A stretch of DNA of 64,000 nucleotides from Diploscapter coronatus. Lineage: Eukaryota; Nematoda; Chromadorea; Rhabditida; Rhabditidae. Location of the stretch: assembly GCA_964036155.1 (NCBI GenBank), contig OZ038422.1:29473201-29537200 (forward strand), read 5' to 3'. The notes under the pieces are model-generated. The model worked only from the letters and a program-made list of their open reading frames with translations, was not told where the DNA came from and did not search any database. Position numbers and translations under genes: made by a program. Below are positions 13,301-26,266 of the stretch, piece by piece (position 1 is the stretch's first letter; every line of letters begins with the position of its first letter).

Positions 13301-13509
13301 GAAGAGACGCGATAAGATCTTTCGCACCTGCCTGAAATAAAAAATTATTATTTTCAAATTCAAACTCCGTATTTTTATTTTTAAAATTACTGATAAAAGG
13401 CGTTAATCTCGAAAAAAATTGTAAGTTCAATAAACTTTTTGAAGCTTATTTAATTTTTTTCTACCTCATTACTGTAGGGCACCGTATTTAGGACTCGGAA
13501 TACGAACAT
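10327..13509 (-). CDS. Innexin gap-junction channel subunit
   Basis: Four-pass innexin that forms gap junctions between cells. Predicted 586 residues. Exons (minus): 13465-13509, 13182-13331, 12797-12908, 12601-12755, 12457-12553, 12207-12340, 12022-12155, 11799-11919, 11613-11707, 11432-11571, 11003-11203, 10755-10903, 10327-10554. Diagnostic blocks: [41 protein letters not shown], the innexin signature [11 protein letters not shown] then [25 protein letters not shown], and LLWFWYVIL. Between TYFVPF and YYQW the first extracellular loop is about 50 residues longer than usual and contains an NGT glycosylation sequon. The C-terminal tail is Ser/Lys/Asp-rich and cytoplasmic. A TTTCAG site 25 nt upstream of the ATG (13535-13536) fits trans-splicing. 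Which C. elegans inx gene is orthologous was not resolved. Confidence 0.93.
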
Positions 13510-14153
13510 CTTTCCGGCCTTTCTGGTTTAGTCCCTGAAATTTAAAAATTTGCATGATTTCAAAGAATATTTGCAGAAAAGATGACTCAAAATCGACAAA
13601 AAATCAATTTTTTCGTGAACTTTGCGAGGAAAACGATAAAAGGTGATAAAAATTCGTGGAAATCAATTTTCCCCCAACGAAAAACGAAGAATAAAAGCAT
13701 GAAGGCTTTGGCTGTTATGTCAATACTTCAGGCCCTTCTCCTTTTCACATTGCTTGTGAGCAACAACGGGGAAATAGTAGGGGAATGAGGGAGAGACGAA
13801 AGAAGATGCATAAACGCGCATCTGGGGTCTAGGAGAATTCGTTCTTTTCCGACACTAACAATTTTAGAGGAAGGTTTAAAAATTAAAAAAAAAAAACCTC
13901 TTGCAGAAAAATCTTCTAGTTTTCAATCAAAATACGAGTCCCAGATAATTACATTCCAAATTTAAAGGAAGTTTTTGTGAATTATCAAAGAAATCATTTG
14001 GAAAAATGAAAAGATATTCGAGTAAAGCATGCTACACACTAGAGCTTTTCACATTTGAGAGAATTGAAAGAACGAGTTATTTTTTACATTTATTTAAAAA
14101 AAAAAGAACAATTGAGATGATAACGAATAACAAAAAGTTAGAAGATCGGCATT
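13510..14153. other. Intergenic, with a possible short secreted ORF
   Basis: Spacer between the innexin 5' end and the 3' end of rps-25. On the plus strand, 13699-13788 encodes a 29-residue frame, MKALAVMSILQALLLFTLL..., that looks like a signal peptide and has a GTGAGC donor-like site near its end. No downstream exon with a recognisable mature peptide was found, so it is noted and not called as a gene. The right end (from about 14090) holds the 3'UTR and an AATAAA (complement) of rps-25. Confidence 0.35.
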
Positions 14154-15319
14154 TTACTCGACGATCACGTCGGCTTCCTTCGTGGCGCGAGTGTAGACCA
14201 GCTGAAATAAGTGATTTTATTTTATTGATTAATTATTTTTAAATGTCATCTTCTTCTTCTTTATAACATTTTTTTTAAAGCTATCCCCCGTTTTACTAGA
14301 CACTCCCTGCAGGAAAAAGTTGGTATAAATAGTTTTCTTGAAACATATCTTGCGTTTGCAACACTTTTAAAGGATGCTGATTTCAATTGTGGCCGTAATA
14401 AATATTAGCGTAGGGGAAAATATTCCAATTTAGCCACGAGTTGAAAAAAAAAAGTATTTGAAACTTGGAAATATCGTGTTAAAAAATTTCATGATATTCC
14501 TATACATCATGATAGATGATTATCAACCAACTAAAATCTAGCTAATGATGACCGTTTTATGATTTTCTTGAAATTCGCTAATCTTGTACCTGTCCTCCGT
14601 GGTGGACGATGCACTTGACGAGCCCCTTGGCCTGCAGCTCCTTGAGACCGGCCTTGGCGAGCGAGGCGCGCACCTTCAGACGCTCAGACACCACCGACGG
14701 CGTGATCAGCTTGTACGTAATCACCTGGAAAAAGAACATTTTACCAAAGCAAATAAACTAACTGGACTATATTAAAGTACAGAGCTATTCGATTTTGAAA
14801 ACTGTTGAAATCTCTTTTCTAGTACAAATTCTAACTTTCTGGAACAGGCAATTTTGAGTTTTTGAAACATGATTATCCTTTTGGGAAAAAAACGACTTAC
14901 TTCCTTGTAGAGCTTGTCGTAGGTGGCCTGGTCGAAGAGAACCATGTTGTTCAACTTGTCACGGACCTGAAAAATTAAGTGTTAAAAATTCTGCCAAGTC
15001 TAAGCTTTTTCCCAATTCTATCCTTTTTTGTATTGTTCACAAGGGAAGTTCAATTTCATCAAAATCTCCTTTCTTTTCAAGCTTTTCTTCTTGCAGGTAT
15101 GGAATTTTTGGACTTTTAAAAGTTTCATAATATATCATACTGCATCTCTAAATCTTTTCCAAAGTTTTCAATTCTCGATTTAAAAAATTGTTTTTTTTCG
15201 CTGACCTTTCCCTTCGACCACTTCTTCTTCTTGGCCTTGCCTCCGGATCCCTCCTTCTTCTTTGCGGGGGCTGCTTTGCCGCCTTTCGGGTCTGCTTTCT
15301 TCGATGTCTTAGGCGGCAT
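14154..15319 (-). CDS. rps-25: Small ribosomal subunit protein eS25
   Basis: Structural protein of the 40S ribosomal subunit, predicted 120 residues, close to the usual eukaryotic length. Exons (minus): 15206-15319, 14901-14966, 14590-14724, 14154-14201. The N-terminus is the typical Lys/Ala/Gly-rich leader ([20 protein letters not shown]), followed by [49 protein letters not shown], and [17 protein letters not shown]. The codon choice is GC-rich and C-ending, unlike most neighbours, as expected for a highly expressed gene. An acceptor TTTATTGCAG lies 6 nt upstream of the ATG and is the likely spliced-leader site. Confidence 0.97.
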
Positions 15320-16046
15320 ATTTACCTGCAATAAAAATGTTTAAATTAAAAAAAAAAAAAAAAAATCACGAAATTAAAAAAAATAAAAAATCACGAAAAA
15401 AACTAAGGAATTGAGATTTTTAGTCAGCAACACTCAAGAGATGAATTATTAGGATATAATTAACTCGTTAATTATCTCTAAATTTGTAAGAAATTTAATT
15501 TTCAACTATGGAAAACTCGACACGTTTCCGAAGTGAATTTGAGAGAAAACGAGTGGAAATAGAAGAATAAAGGTAGAGGGTAATTAGTGGAGCAAATACC
15601 CACTTAATTAGTGATAATTAACGACAGTTATCGATGAAAAATCAAGAATCTCAAACGAACATCGAAGAGAGACTCCTAAAATTCTCTCGCTACGATACAT
15701 CGCGTCCTGCATTTAGCCCGCTATTCTGAGTCGAATCGTGTTGGCCGAAAATAAACTTGATGAAGCATCAATTTGAAGTTTCTCGGGATTTTACGGCCTT
15801 TTGATGGGATTTTAGGGTTTCCGAGTTTTTCTAAGCTCTCGGGATGACATTTTGGGTTTCCGACGTCGATAACAAATATTATCATCGCCTATTGCTGTAT
15901 CGAAATATCGATTTTCCTTTTTTCCACGATGTTTTTTTTTTTGAAACTTCGGCATTTGATGCCAGATTTCTTGAGTTATTTTTCAGGAAGAAGCGAATTT
16001 TGACGGGGGAAAACTGCAATTTGAATCGGATCGAATTCCGGCAAAC
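15320..16046. promoter_or_regulatory. Divergent intergenic region rps-25 / gex-3
   Basis: About 730 bp shared upstream region of two divergent genes. It should contain both promoters; no specific factor site was recognised. Trans-splice-like acceptors mark both sides: TTATTGCAG just before rps-25 (complement, about 15326-15335) and TTATTTTTCAG ending at 15986, which would leave a 60-nt 5'UTR for gex-3. A/T runs are abundant near 15350-15400. Confidence 0.5.
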
Positions 16047-19000
16047 ATGGCATTCAAAATGGATGCGAGCCAGCTGAAAATCGCCGAGAAGTTGATCATT
16101 CTGAACGATCGAGCGGCCGGCATGCTCACGAGGATTTACAACATCAAGAAGGCTTGTGCGGGTCGGCTTTTGAAATTCTAGTTTTTTTTTCAAATTTATC
16201 CTACTTTAACGAAGAATCTACAATTGAACGGGTTTCTGGAAAAGCTCATGTAGCTTTTTTTTTGAAACATAGTATAGTGAGAAATTTTACAAAGGTATCT
16301 ATAAAAATTGATTTTAAAAAATTCGCCTGAATTTTTAAAGAGTCCCTGTCGTAATATGATCAAAATGGCTAGATCTCTCGAATTTCGACAATTTCTTTGA
16401 AACATTTACTTTTTGAAGGGGGAAATTTCAGACCCGAAATCGAAGCCGGCGTTCCTGAGCGACAAACAGATGGAGGGCGCCATCAAGCACATCGTCAGGA
16501 AGTTCCCGGTTGTGGATACGAGATCGAACTCGGTATTCTGGTTTAAATTTAAATATTCGTTGTTTATAATTTTATTTTCTTTGAAATTTATAATAAAAAA
16601 CGATGATTTATTCTCGACAGAAATGATCCAAAAATGTAACTTTTTACTGAAAATGCTGATAATGAAGATGTATTTTTCAGTCCACCTTCCAATACGTCCA
16701 GTCGATGAAGCAAGACATCATCAAATCGCTGTCCCTATACTACTACACATTCGCTGATTTGCTCGAATTGAAGGACCACATCATGCAGCTCCTGACAAAT
16801 ATGGACGCCTGTCAGTGTCATTTGGATATCGTAAGTTTTTTTCAATTAGTTTTTGACATACATTTTATAAAATCTAGTTTTCACATGATTATATCAATAT
16901 TGAAAGAGTGTGAAGTGCGCAAAAAGTCGATAAAGAATTTTCAGAGTCTCAATTTCGACCTAACTGCCGGTTACCTGAATCTGGTCGTGAATCTCATCAC
17001 TTTGATGATTCTTCTTTCGAGGGTCGAAGATAGGAAGGCTGTTTTGGGTAATTTCTTTCCAAAAATTTAAAGCATTTCCCCCTCAAATTGGGAAGAAAGT
17101 GCTAATTTTGATGGAAAATCGCTAGTATGATAAAATATTTAAATATTTTAGGCCTTTTCAACGCGGCCTACGATTTGCAAAATGGTCAGAGCGAGGCTTC
17201 ATTTCCAAGGCTGGGGCAGATGATTCTCGACTACGAACAGCCTTTGAAAAAGCTCCATGAGGATTTGAGTCCGCTGAATCGGGTATTTTTTACTTTTTAG
17301 GTTTTTAAAAATATTTTTTGCAAAGCAATTTTTACAGAAGAATAGAAAAACTAACAAAAAAACTTTTCTAGCTAATTTTCTCGGCTCTGACCTCGCTGGC
17401 GAAAGTGTATATGCGGCGAAATGTTACGGCGGACTTTTGGAGAAAATCCAACATTTTCTCGATGACCGTCTCACCACAGCAGATTCTCTACGCCGCTCAA
17501 ACGGATACGGTAGTTGTTTTTTTTATTCTTTCTTGAAAATTTCATTTTCAGATGACCTGCGAGTACCTGTCTTTGGATGTCATGGACAGATGGATTATGT
17601 GTAGGTTTCAGGGTTTTTATAAATCACTCTGTTTTAAACACAATGCAGTCTTTAGATTCACAACCATTATTCTCGAAAACATAAAAGAATTCTCTTGATA
17701 TACCTCAAAAGGTCGTATATGCTCACTGAGTTTATCTGTTTAGTTTTAAATGGACCGTGCATCAATATGAAATAAAAGAACCCTTTCAGTATGTTCCACA
17801 ATTTGCCACACTACGCTTCTGACCAATCAGGTCATTCACCACCTTTGGCAGTCCAGTCTCCAAATGGGTCTTTGCGTTCGACTCTTCAGGGATGAGGTTG
17901 CAAATTTAGCAGATTTCTTTCAAAATACAGCATGGAGAAATTCTTTCAAGTCTGCACCAGTAATTTAGATTATCCAGATTTTGTTTTCTTTATCGACTAT
18001 CTCTCTTCAAGCCTTTTGAAATTTGCCTAGAATTTAAAATTTTGATTTATTTTTTCCGATTTTTCAGATTTTCTCGGTTCACTCTGAAACCCAGCAATTT
18101 CTGGAATCTTTCAAAGGGAACAACAAGCGAGTGCAAGACGTCAAGGACTGTTATTCAATTGCTCTCCAGACTTGGTAAAGATTTTTTGGGAAAAAGTCGA
18201 ACATTTTTGAAAGCTAGAAATTTGATAAAAAATCAGCTTTATAAAATTCCCTTTAAAGTAAAGCATTTTAAAATTATTCCCTACAGATTTTTAAGAAATC
18301 TGCTTTTATACTATTTTTATAAATGTATTTATTTTCAGTGCCACAGTTCACGCCGACAGAAGAAGATACTTGAGATCTGCCTTGAAAGAGCTCGTCCTGT
18401 TGATGAAGGACCAGCCCGGTTTGCTCGGACCCAAAATCCTTTTCGTTTGGATGGCTCTGTCTTATAGCAGAGATGAGGTGGGTTATTTCTCTGCGAGACT
18501 GAAAAAGAAACCCATTTCTTAAAAATCACATGTTTTACTCCTTCTTTGGGGCTTATTACTTATTTTTGATCTTTGAACAAGATAATGAGCCACTATTGTC
18601 TCTTTAAAAGTCGTTTCCTCTAAGATTCCTTTGAAACTTATGAAAATGTTTGTTTAAATTTAGGTCGTTTGGCTGCTGAGACATATCAACGAGTGGCCAT
18701 CGTCAAATAAGAAAGGGCATAAACAGGTTATTTTTTATTTTATTATTTTCACGACTAACTTGAAGTTTCGAGTGAAAATGACTTATTTCATGAGATTTTG
18801 AAAACCTACGTAAACTAATAAGCTAGTTTTTGTTCATCTTTCCGCCTTGCACATCAACTTTTCATGATACCTTCCAATTTATGATTAATCTGAACCTTTT
18901 GTTAAACTTAATAAGTAATTTTCTATAGCGCTACTACTCTAGAACGAAATTTTGGGAATATTTTGAATTCGAAGGAAAAGTGAAACATTTGCAGACGGAC

Positions 19001-22000
19001 GAACTCGGCGACCGCCAGCTTCCCGAACTGTTGCATTTCATGTTGGAGCTGAGAGAGCTCGTCTTCAAGCACAAGGGTGTCATCGATCGATACTATACTC
19101 AGGTTGAATAATTTTTCAAAAAATTATAGAGTTCAAAATATCAATTTTCAAACTCATTTATCACCAGAAGTGACCTTTCTTCATAAATTTCATAAAATTG
19201 ATTCTTTTATAAGTTCTCAAAACTTTCAAATAAATGATGAAAACTCATCTTATAGTGTTACGTCACTATAAATGGCTCTGAAAAAATAATAAGAAATTTG
19301 AAAATGAATAAGTTTTCAGTACGTCAACAGCTACGATGCCATCGTTACAGCGGAATTGATTAGCAAGGTTATTTTCACTTTTCCCCAGAAAATTTCCGAA
19401 TTTCTTTTCAGCTTCGAGATGTGCCAGAGGACGATGCGATTCTGTTGAGGGACTTTGCAGCGAACATCGGCAATATCAACTCCGACACCAACTTCTCGGC
19501 CCTCAGAATGGATTGGGCCAGGGTTCAGGTTCGTTGGCTTTAACTATTTTAAAATCTCGGCAATTATCCTAATGCAAATCTTCAAAACATATTTATTTTG
19601 AAGATCATTTGAAACTTATTTCAACGTTTACACTTATCATGCATTTCTCGCTTTTCTTATTTCAATGTCAACTCTTCCTGAAATTTATCTGAAGGAAAGA
19701 TGCTTTATCTAAAAATAAAAATTTCAGGCCCGAACTTCCATGGCCAGATACCAATTTCAACTGCAGCAGAACGAAAAATTCGCGGTGCAAATGAACACGA
19801 CCGTCTTCCATCTGAAAATGATCGACCATCAGGAGGAATTACTCAAGGAGACCAGCGATTTGAGCATTTATTGGTAAGTTCTTATTTTCCTGGTTTTTTA
19901 ATTTTTCTAAATTTCAGCTTCTATAACAGGCTCATGGAATTGCAATGGGCAGGTTGTTTGCAGTTACCGGCGCAGTGCAGGTTATTTTTTATCTGCGTTT
20001 TCGCCAAAATCAAGCATGCAATATTTGAAGAGAAGTGGATACTTTATCAAATCTTTCTGAATATACTTTAAAAACTTTAGAGAAGCATGATCGTTTGATT
20101 TATAGAAAGTCCAGTGCCCGAATCCACAAAACTCTCGGAGTCCTTCCTATAAGGTTTCGGAAGTTCTAAGAATTTCGTGGGTCCGAACACAGTACATTTA
20201 ACAAAAAATGAACCGATATTTTTTAACTGAAAAATTATTTGATTTTTTCAGATATTCCCTCTCGTTTGCCAGAATTTGCTCCCACTTTCCCTCGGCTCTT
20301 CATAACATGTGTCCTGAAGAAAAGAGCTACGTTATTGAGAAGGTGGAGATTTTTCTTTCATTTTAATTTTTGAAGGTGTTCACTTGTGTATTATCGCTCT
20401 TTACTTTCACAAAATTATTTAATCAATTTTTAAAGTAATCAATTCAATTCAAACATCAGATAAACTAGATCATGAATTTTATCTTTCAACATTACAAGTG
20501 TTTGAAACATAATGTTATCATTTTCGATAGTCTCCATTTTTAAAGGAAATAATTGTTTTTAGTTAGCCATTTACCACTGCTCACCCACATTACTTTCAAA
20601 TTCTTATTTTTAATTTGGAGATTACTTGAAGCAATATATAGCCATTTTTCTAAAGAATTTAGAATTTTTTTATTTCAGTCCCTTGGAATGTGCAATTTGG
20701 TGCTGGAGGACGTGTGTCGAGCGACTGGCGAATTTCTCGCGAAATTGTGCGCCTCCGAATTGGCTCTATCGGAACAGACCTCTCCTGGGACGGTAAAAAT
20801 TAAAATAAAACAAAAAACTTTCCTACCCTCTTTTCTCAAAATAAAATAAGAAACTTTAATTTTTGTATCAAATAAATCTTAAAATATGATAATTTTCATT
20901 GTTCGATAAGTCATAAAATATGCTATATAATTTTCATTTTATGTTTAACAATCTAATTTTTCAGATCGCTGAGAACTTCCGCAAACAGCTGCAAATCAAC
21001 CAGAAGAGCAAGAACCAGTCGATCAAAGAGGTCTTCCAACCGGCTGGGGAGGAGAGTCACCGAGTCGATAGACTCAATTTGACTTACGAGGACAAGTTAC
21101 AGACTACGCTGAGTAGGTTTTTTCTCTTATAAATAGTTTTTATTTGAATATGTTACAAAGAGATTTGATTTGACTGAATTGGATGGGATTTTAATGGGTA
21201 TGGAACAGCTAACATTAAAATGACCTTTAAAAAAATTTCTCTATGAGGTATTTTGAAATTCAGCTTTATCTTTACGAAAAAATTTTGTGAATAGGTTTCA
21301 AAAAGAATTGAAATTGCAATGATAAGCAAGAAATTCAATGTTGTTAGCCGTACTATTATGAAAAAATTCACTTTTTCAGTGGAACTCTGCGCTGCAATTT
21401 CGATGAATCGTCAAATTGTCGTGGCTGATCATATTTTCGCCCCTCGCGAATACCTCTGCCAGCACCTGGAGCTGAAATTCGTCGACCTACTTCATGAAAT
21501 GCTCTTCTCAGGTTATTTTAAAATTGTTTTCCTTATTTTCAAAATTCCTGTAAATTTCGACGATCTATTTTATGGACAGAAGTAGAAGAGAAACAATATC
21601 CAAACTCCATGAGATGAAGATAAAGTACTGGCATTTTGATAATGACATCTATCATTTGAAAGTTTTTTTTTTGTAAGTTTCAAGAATCGCGTGAAAAGAA
21701 AATTCGCACAAACTATATTGATAGAATGATTGAAACGATCAATAATTCTAATTTAAAATCTCAGGAAGCAACGGAATCAACCCACCCCTTCCCCGTCGAC
21801 CTTCGGAAATGTTGATGGCTCTTCAGGCCTACATGACAGTGCTCCAGAATGCGGATACTTGCGGTTTTTAAATATTCAAATTTTGACGAGGATTGCAATA
21901 ATTACAGTAACCTTGGACATAACTCGGTTGTTCAACAGCGCCCTGCTACAACAAACTCAGGGGCTCGACTCGAGAAATAAGGAAACGCTGACCGCGCTTT

Positions 22001-24925
22001 ACACAAAATGGTTCGATTTTGAAAGTATTATTATGCCATCACCTTTGTTACAATTTTCCTCTCAAATTGCTACATAATTTGAAATGTTTTTGGAACGTAC
22101 TTCAAAGTCGTTTCAAGTTATTCTTCTTGGTTTTTTCAGAACATTTTAGAAATCATTATTGAGGGTTTTTTTTTCGAATAAATGATAATTTTGGAACCTA
22201 GGAAATTTGAAGAGTTTTAAATTTAAGGTACTTGGAAGTCCTCCTTCGAAAAGCCTCCACAGGTCATATGGTCTGGAGCGATCATTTGAAGGCGATGGTT
22301 TCCAGTGCGACTGAGCCTCTGCCCTTCTTTCCGGAACAATATTCCGATCCTCTGGGTAATTTTTTGAAATTAAGAAAATTTAAAATAATCCATGGAAATA
22401 TATAAACTTGAAAAGGAAAGCTTTCTACCTTTTCTAAGAAAAGTTGAACAAGACGAAATAATTTAGAACAATTCGAAAATGCGTTTTCTGAAAATACTAT
22501 TTTCTGAGAAATCCGAATTTTCAGAACTCCGTTGCCTCGCTCAAATTATCGGTCCTTACGGAGTCAAATATCTATCGGAACGACTCATTTGGCATGTGGC
22601 CAGTCAAATCAATGAACTGAATAAGGTTAGTTAGCTAGGAGATAGTTAGGGTAATTATCTTAATTTCAGATTGTCCTAGCCTACAAAGAACCTCTGCAAA
22701 CAGCAAGGACGAAATTCGACCAGGCAGATATGATGCGAGAAGTGCTGAATCTGCTGAGCCAAGAGTCGAAAGATAAGAAGGTTGGTAACGTGCATTTGCA
22801 TTGATTTATTGATGGCTAATCAATTTTTAAGTATGCGATAAATTTATGAGATTTTTGAAACATTAAAAACTTTACTCCTATTCATCTATTTTTGGTGGTT
22901 CTTGTTCTGACATCACATTACATATCGAAATTCACTAATATTAAAACTAATCTTTGAAACTTGTTCAATTTTTTTTTAATTATAATAGTTCTATTAACCG
23001 ATTCTGCTGAAATATTCCTAATTTAACATATTTTTTAAGTTTACAAACTCTTAATTTCTAAAATTTTTCAGAGTCAGCCCGGCTCGAGTAGCGCTGCGGA
23101 CGCGATTTTGCAGAGGACGATCATCATCGGGCAAATCTGCAGTTTTCGAGACGCGCTGCACTCCGCGTTAAGACAGGTTTGAATTTTAGAAAAATATAAA
23201 TATCGACTTTTCACATGTATTGTTTTTTTTTTTCAAATTAGCTGATTTCTCAGAATTTTATTTTTACTCAAATTTGTTGATTTTTGAGTTTTCAGGTAAT
23301 CGCCCAAAGACTGCCATTCCTCCAAGCCTCCTTCAACAATCTGTACGAGAGTTTGGACGATGCGGGGAAAATTGTGAGTTATTTGAATCTTGCTATGATG
23401 CGCAAGCTAAATCGAAAGGAAATTCGATGTTGTTATTTTGGAAATTTTACGAAACTTAGTCAAGTCATTGATTTTGTAATGCTCTTCCTTTGACTAAATA
23501 TCTCATAAAATGTACCAAATTTAGCGTTCAAGTGATACTTATTTCGAGTATTTCTCCCAAAAAGATTAGTTTATTCCCTTTTATAGGCGATTGGCGAACT
23601 AAGCGCTGCAATGGGTGTTCGTGGTCCGGTGGACATCGCACTGGCCAACGCGGTCCAACATCAGAATTCTCAGGTTTGATATTATCGCAATTCTTGGTAA
23701 AAATGCTCGAAATATGAAAGACATTGAAATAGCGAATGGTCGAAATACGCTTCCTCGAACTCTTTCTCTTTTAATCTTTCTATTCATTCTCTAACTGAAT
23801 CTTCATTCTGTCACTTTGCTTACTATAAATTTTAAAGTTGACTCGACATAATAGTTTAGCGATTTCAGACCAACCCTGAAGAGCACTATTTGTTGAGCTG
23901 TCTCTTGCTGGTCGCGATCTCAATTTGCCTGCCCAGATTGGCCGTCAATCCGTTGAGTGCCTACAAGCCGAGTATCAAAGGTTGGGATTTCTTTTTTAAT
24001 TTTGTTGAATAGGCTAAAATTCTGTTCTTAAGTGAATATTCGACATTGCGATTTTAAATAAGGGAATTCTGAAGCCTATCGCGTTTTTAAAGAAAAAAAC
24101 GCTTTTGAAGTGTCTCAAAATGATCATTTTACAAGATTCTTCTTAATAATTTTTATTTCAGCCTCGCTCAACAATTCTCATTGCATCCCCGTAGCGGTGA
24201 ACACAATGGCCGGCGCGCTCTTTCACTTGCACAACCGGAACGACACTCAGATGAGGATGAAGGAGTTCTTGGCGGTGAGGAAAAATGATTTTTTTCCTAG
24301 AAAAGAGTTTATATCGAAAAAAAACCTTTCTGTGAATATATATTTTCTCATAAAATTGCGATTTAAAAAAAGATTGAACTTTATGATTTTAGTTGGCATC
24401 TTCGTGCATCTTGAGAATGGCGCAAGAAGCTGACGGCCGAGAAGAAATGATCCAGAACCAGGCGATGCTTTACGTTATTTTGGAAAAGGTTAGATTTTTC
24501 ATTATTACAACCTCATGGGAATATTCGAAGATAATTAGTCGGATTTATAAGTTGATTGAAACGTAACAAACTTATTTTGATTTACTTTTTTTTGGATAAT
24601 TTTGGATGAAGCTACGATATTGTATGCACACGCTAACATTTTGATATGAACATCTATTGAAACCTTTAAAAATAATAATGGCCCATTTGTTATTATCCGA
24701 GATCCTGTTGAGGTCATCAAATATTCGTTTTTCACGGGAAATATGAGAATGAAATTGGATTTATCTGAAAATTACAGCTAACAATAAGTTATTTTTCAGC
24801 TGGTCCAGGGCAGTTCGTGGTTGTCTTTGGATATTTTGGAGGACTGTTTCCCTTACTCTCTAATCAGAACCGCCTACCAACAGGCTTACGAAATCGATGC
24901 TCAGCCCCAAGGGGAATCTAAATAA
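16047..24925 (+). CDS. gex-3: NCKAP1/HEM family WAVE-complex subunit (GEX-3)
   Basis: Orthologue of NCKAP1/Hem-2, the scaffold partner of CYFIP (GEX-2) in the WAVE regulatory complex that drives Arp2/3 actin assembly at the cortex during cell migration and morphogenesis. Thirty-two exons sum to an intact 1142-residue frame: 16047-16161, 16432-16532, 16681-16830, 16945-17047, 17152-17282, 17372-17509, 17552-17600, 17790-17896, 18068-18174, 18339-18477, 18664-18726, 18995-19102, 19320-19367, 19412-19528, 19728-19873, 19918-19980, 20252-20342, 20679-20792, 20965-21112, 21380-21511, 21765-21863, 21908-22010, 22228-22355, 22525-22625, 22670-22780, 23072-23176, 23296-23373, 23587-23673, 23869-23980, 24162-24274, 24393-24488, 24800-24925. 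Recognisable blocks: [20 protein letters not shown] near the N-terminus, [25 protein letters not shown]-like [18 protein letters not shown], and a C-terminus with [20 protein letters not shown] second in-frame ATG follows four codons on. The chain is all-helical and has no catalytic motif, as expected. Confidence 0.96.
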
Positions 24926-26266
24926 TTAGTTTTTTTTTTTAGCATTTTGAAAGTTCACCCTCTTCATATACTACGCTTATAATGGCTATTCGCTTCTCCA
25001 TCTTTGTTGGCATCTTCTTTTTCAAACTTGGTGAACTTTCAGAAGCTCGTTTTTAATTTAACTATTTTTATTTATTTTTAATTTCTTTGCTTTTCTTTCT
25101 AAGTTATTCAATTACGCGATACAACATTCCAAAGGCGGCGAATTTCGGGATTTCATAATTTTATTATTCAAGTTATTTTTACTCTTTAAACTAGCTTGAC
25201 AATTTCATTTTTTTAATTTCAAGCTATTTTATGAACAAAGTCCTGCTGGAAATAGGCTTTACTCAAGAGCTCAGTTATTTCTTGGGAATAATATTTTCTG
25301 CAATAGCAAAATCATCTACTCAATTCTCATGGATGCTACTTTTACAAAATTGCCTTAACCATTCTTCAATTCATTTACTTTTTTTCTTAAATTACTCAAT
25401 TTATCCATGACGCTGTAAATATGATTTTTTTTCTTTTCGAATAATTTTATTATCATTTTCCGGTACTTGTAAATTTTTACTTCAAAAATATCGATTTTTT
25501 CGCAGAAATATCGAAACTTTCATTCAGCTTTTACGTTATAGAATCTCTCCTCTCCATATAAACTTGTAAGCCTCTACGAAAATGCCAAGCAATAGCATTT
25601 ATTTTTCTTTTTCGGAGAAAATTATGTTAAATATGTTCCTAATTGAATAAAGATGTCTATTGATAATTGTACAAATGGAACTTGATAGGTTTTCTCAAAA
25701 TACTCGTATAGAACTAGTCACGAAATAGTCTAGATACGGTAAAATTGAGGCGCATCTGGTTCAAAATGAAGAAAAGTAGGATAAATAATTATTTTCAAAA
25801 GTTTCTGATCTGAAACCGGAATTCGTATCATTACTGATCCTGTCTGACTCCACAGGTCGTCTATAGCTAACATGTAAAATTACATCTTACGGCTTTATGG
25901 TCCTATCCTTATCATATAAAGAAATATCGACGGCTTTTGCAAGAAAAAATGGGTCTTGTCTAGTTTGATAATGCAAGCTTCATTCAGTAGTCTTGGAAAG
26001 CTACGAACTCTCTAGCAATGAAGGATACAGTATTGGAAACCGTTTGGCATATTGAAAGGTGAGTTTTGATTTTGCATCTTTGTCTATCGCTTTCTTCCGC
26101 TTCTAGTCATAAAATTATGGCAAGGCTTATCAGTTTTTAAACCCAAGCTTCTGTGACCGAGCTTCTATCAAAAAACGTGGCTTCTGTGTTTATCGCCATC
26201 AGCTTACTTTGGACCTACCAATATCGACTTTTTCAAGATAAATATCGATTTTAGAAATCACCGAAT
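24926..26266. other. Intergenic, gex-3 3' flank to lectin gene
   Basis: About 1.3 kb, AT-rich. AATAAA motifs occur, e.g. near 25648, but none is close enough to call with certainty. A TTTTAG acceptor at 26250-26254 lies 12 nt before the lectin ATG and suits trans-splicing. No coding signal was seen. Confidence 0.5.
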
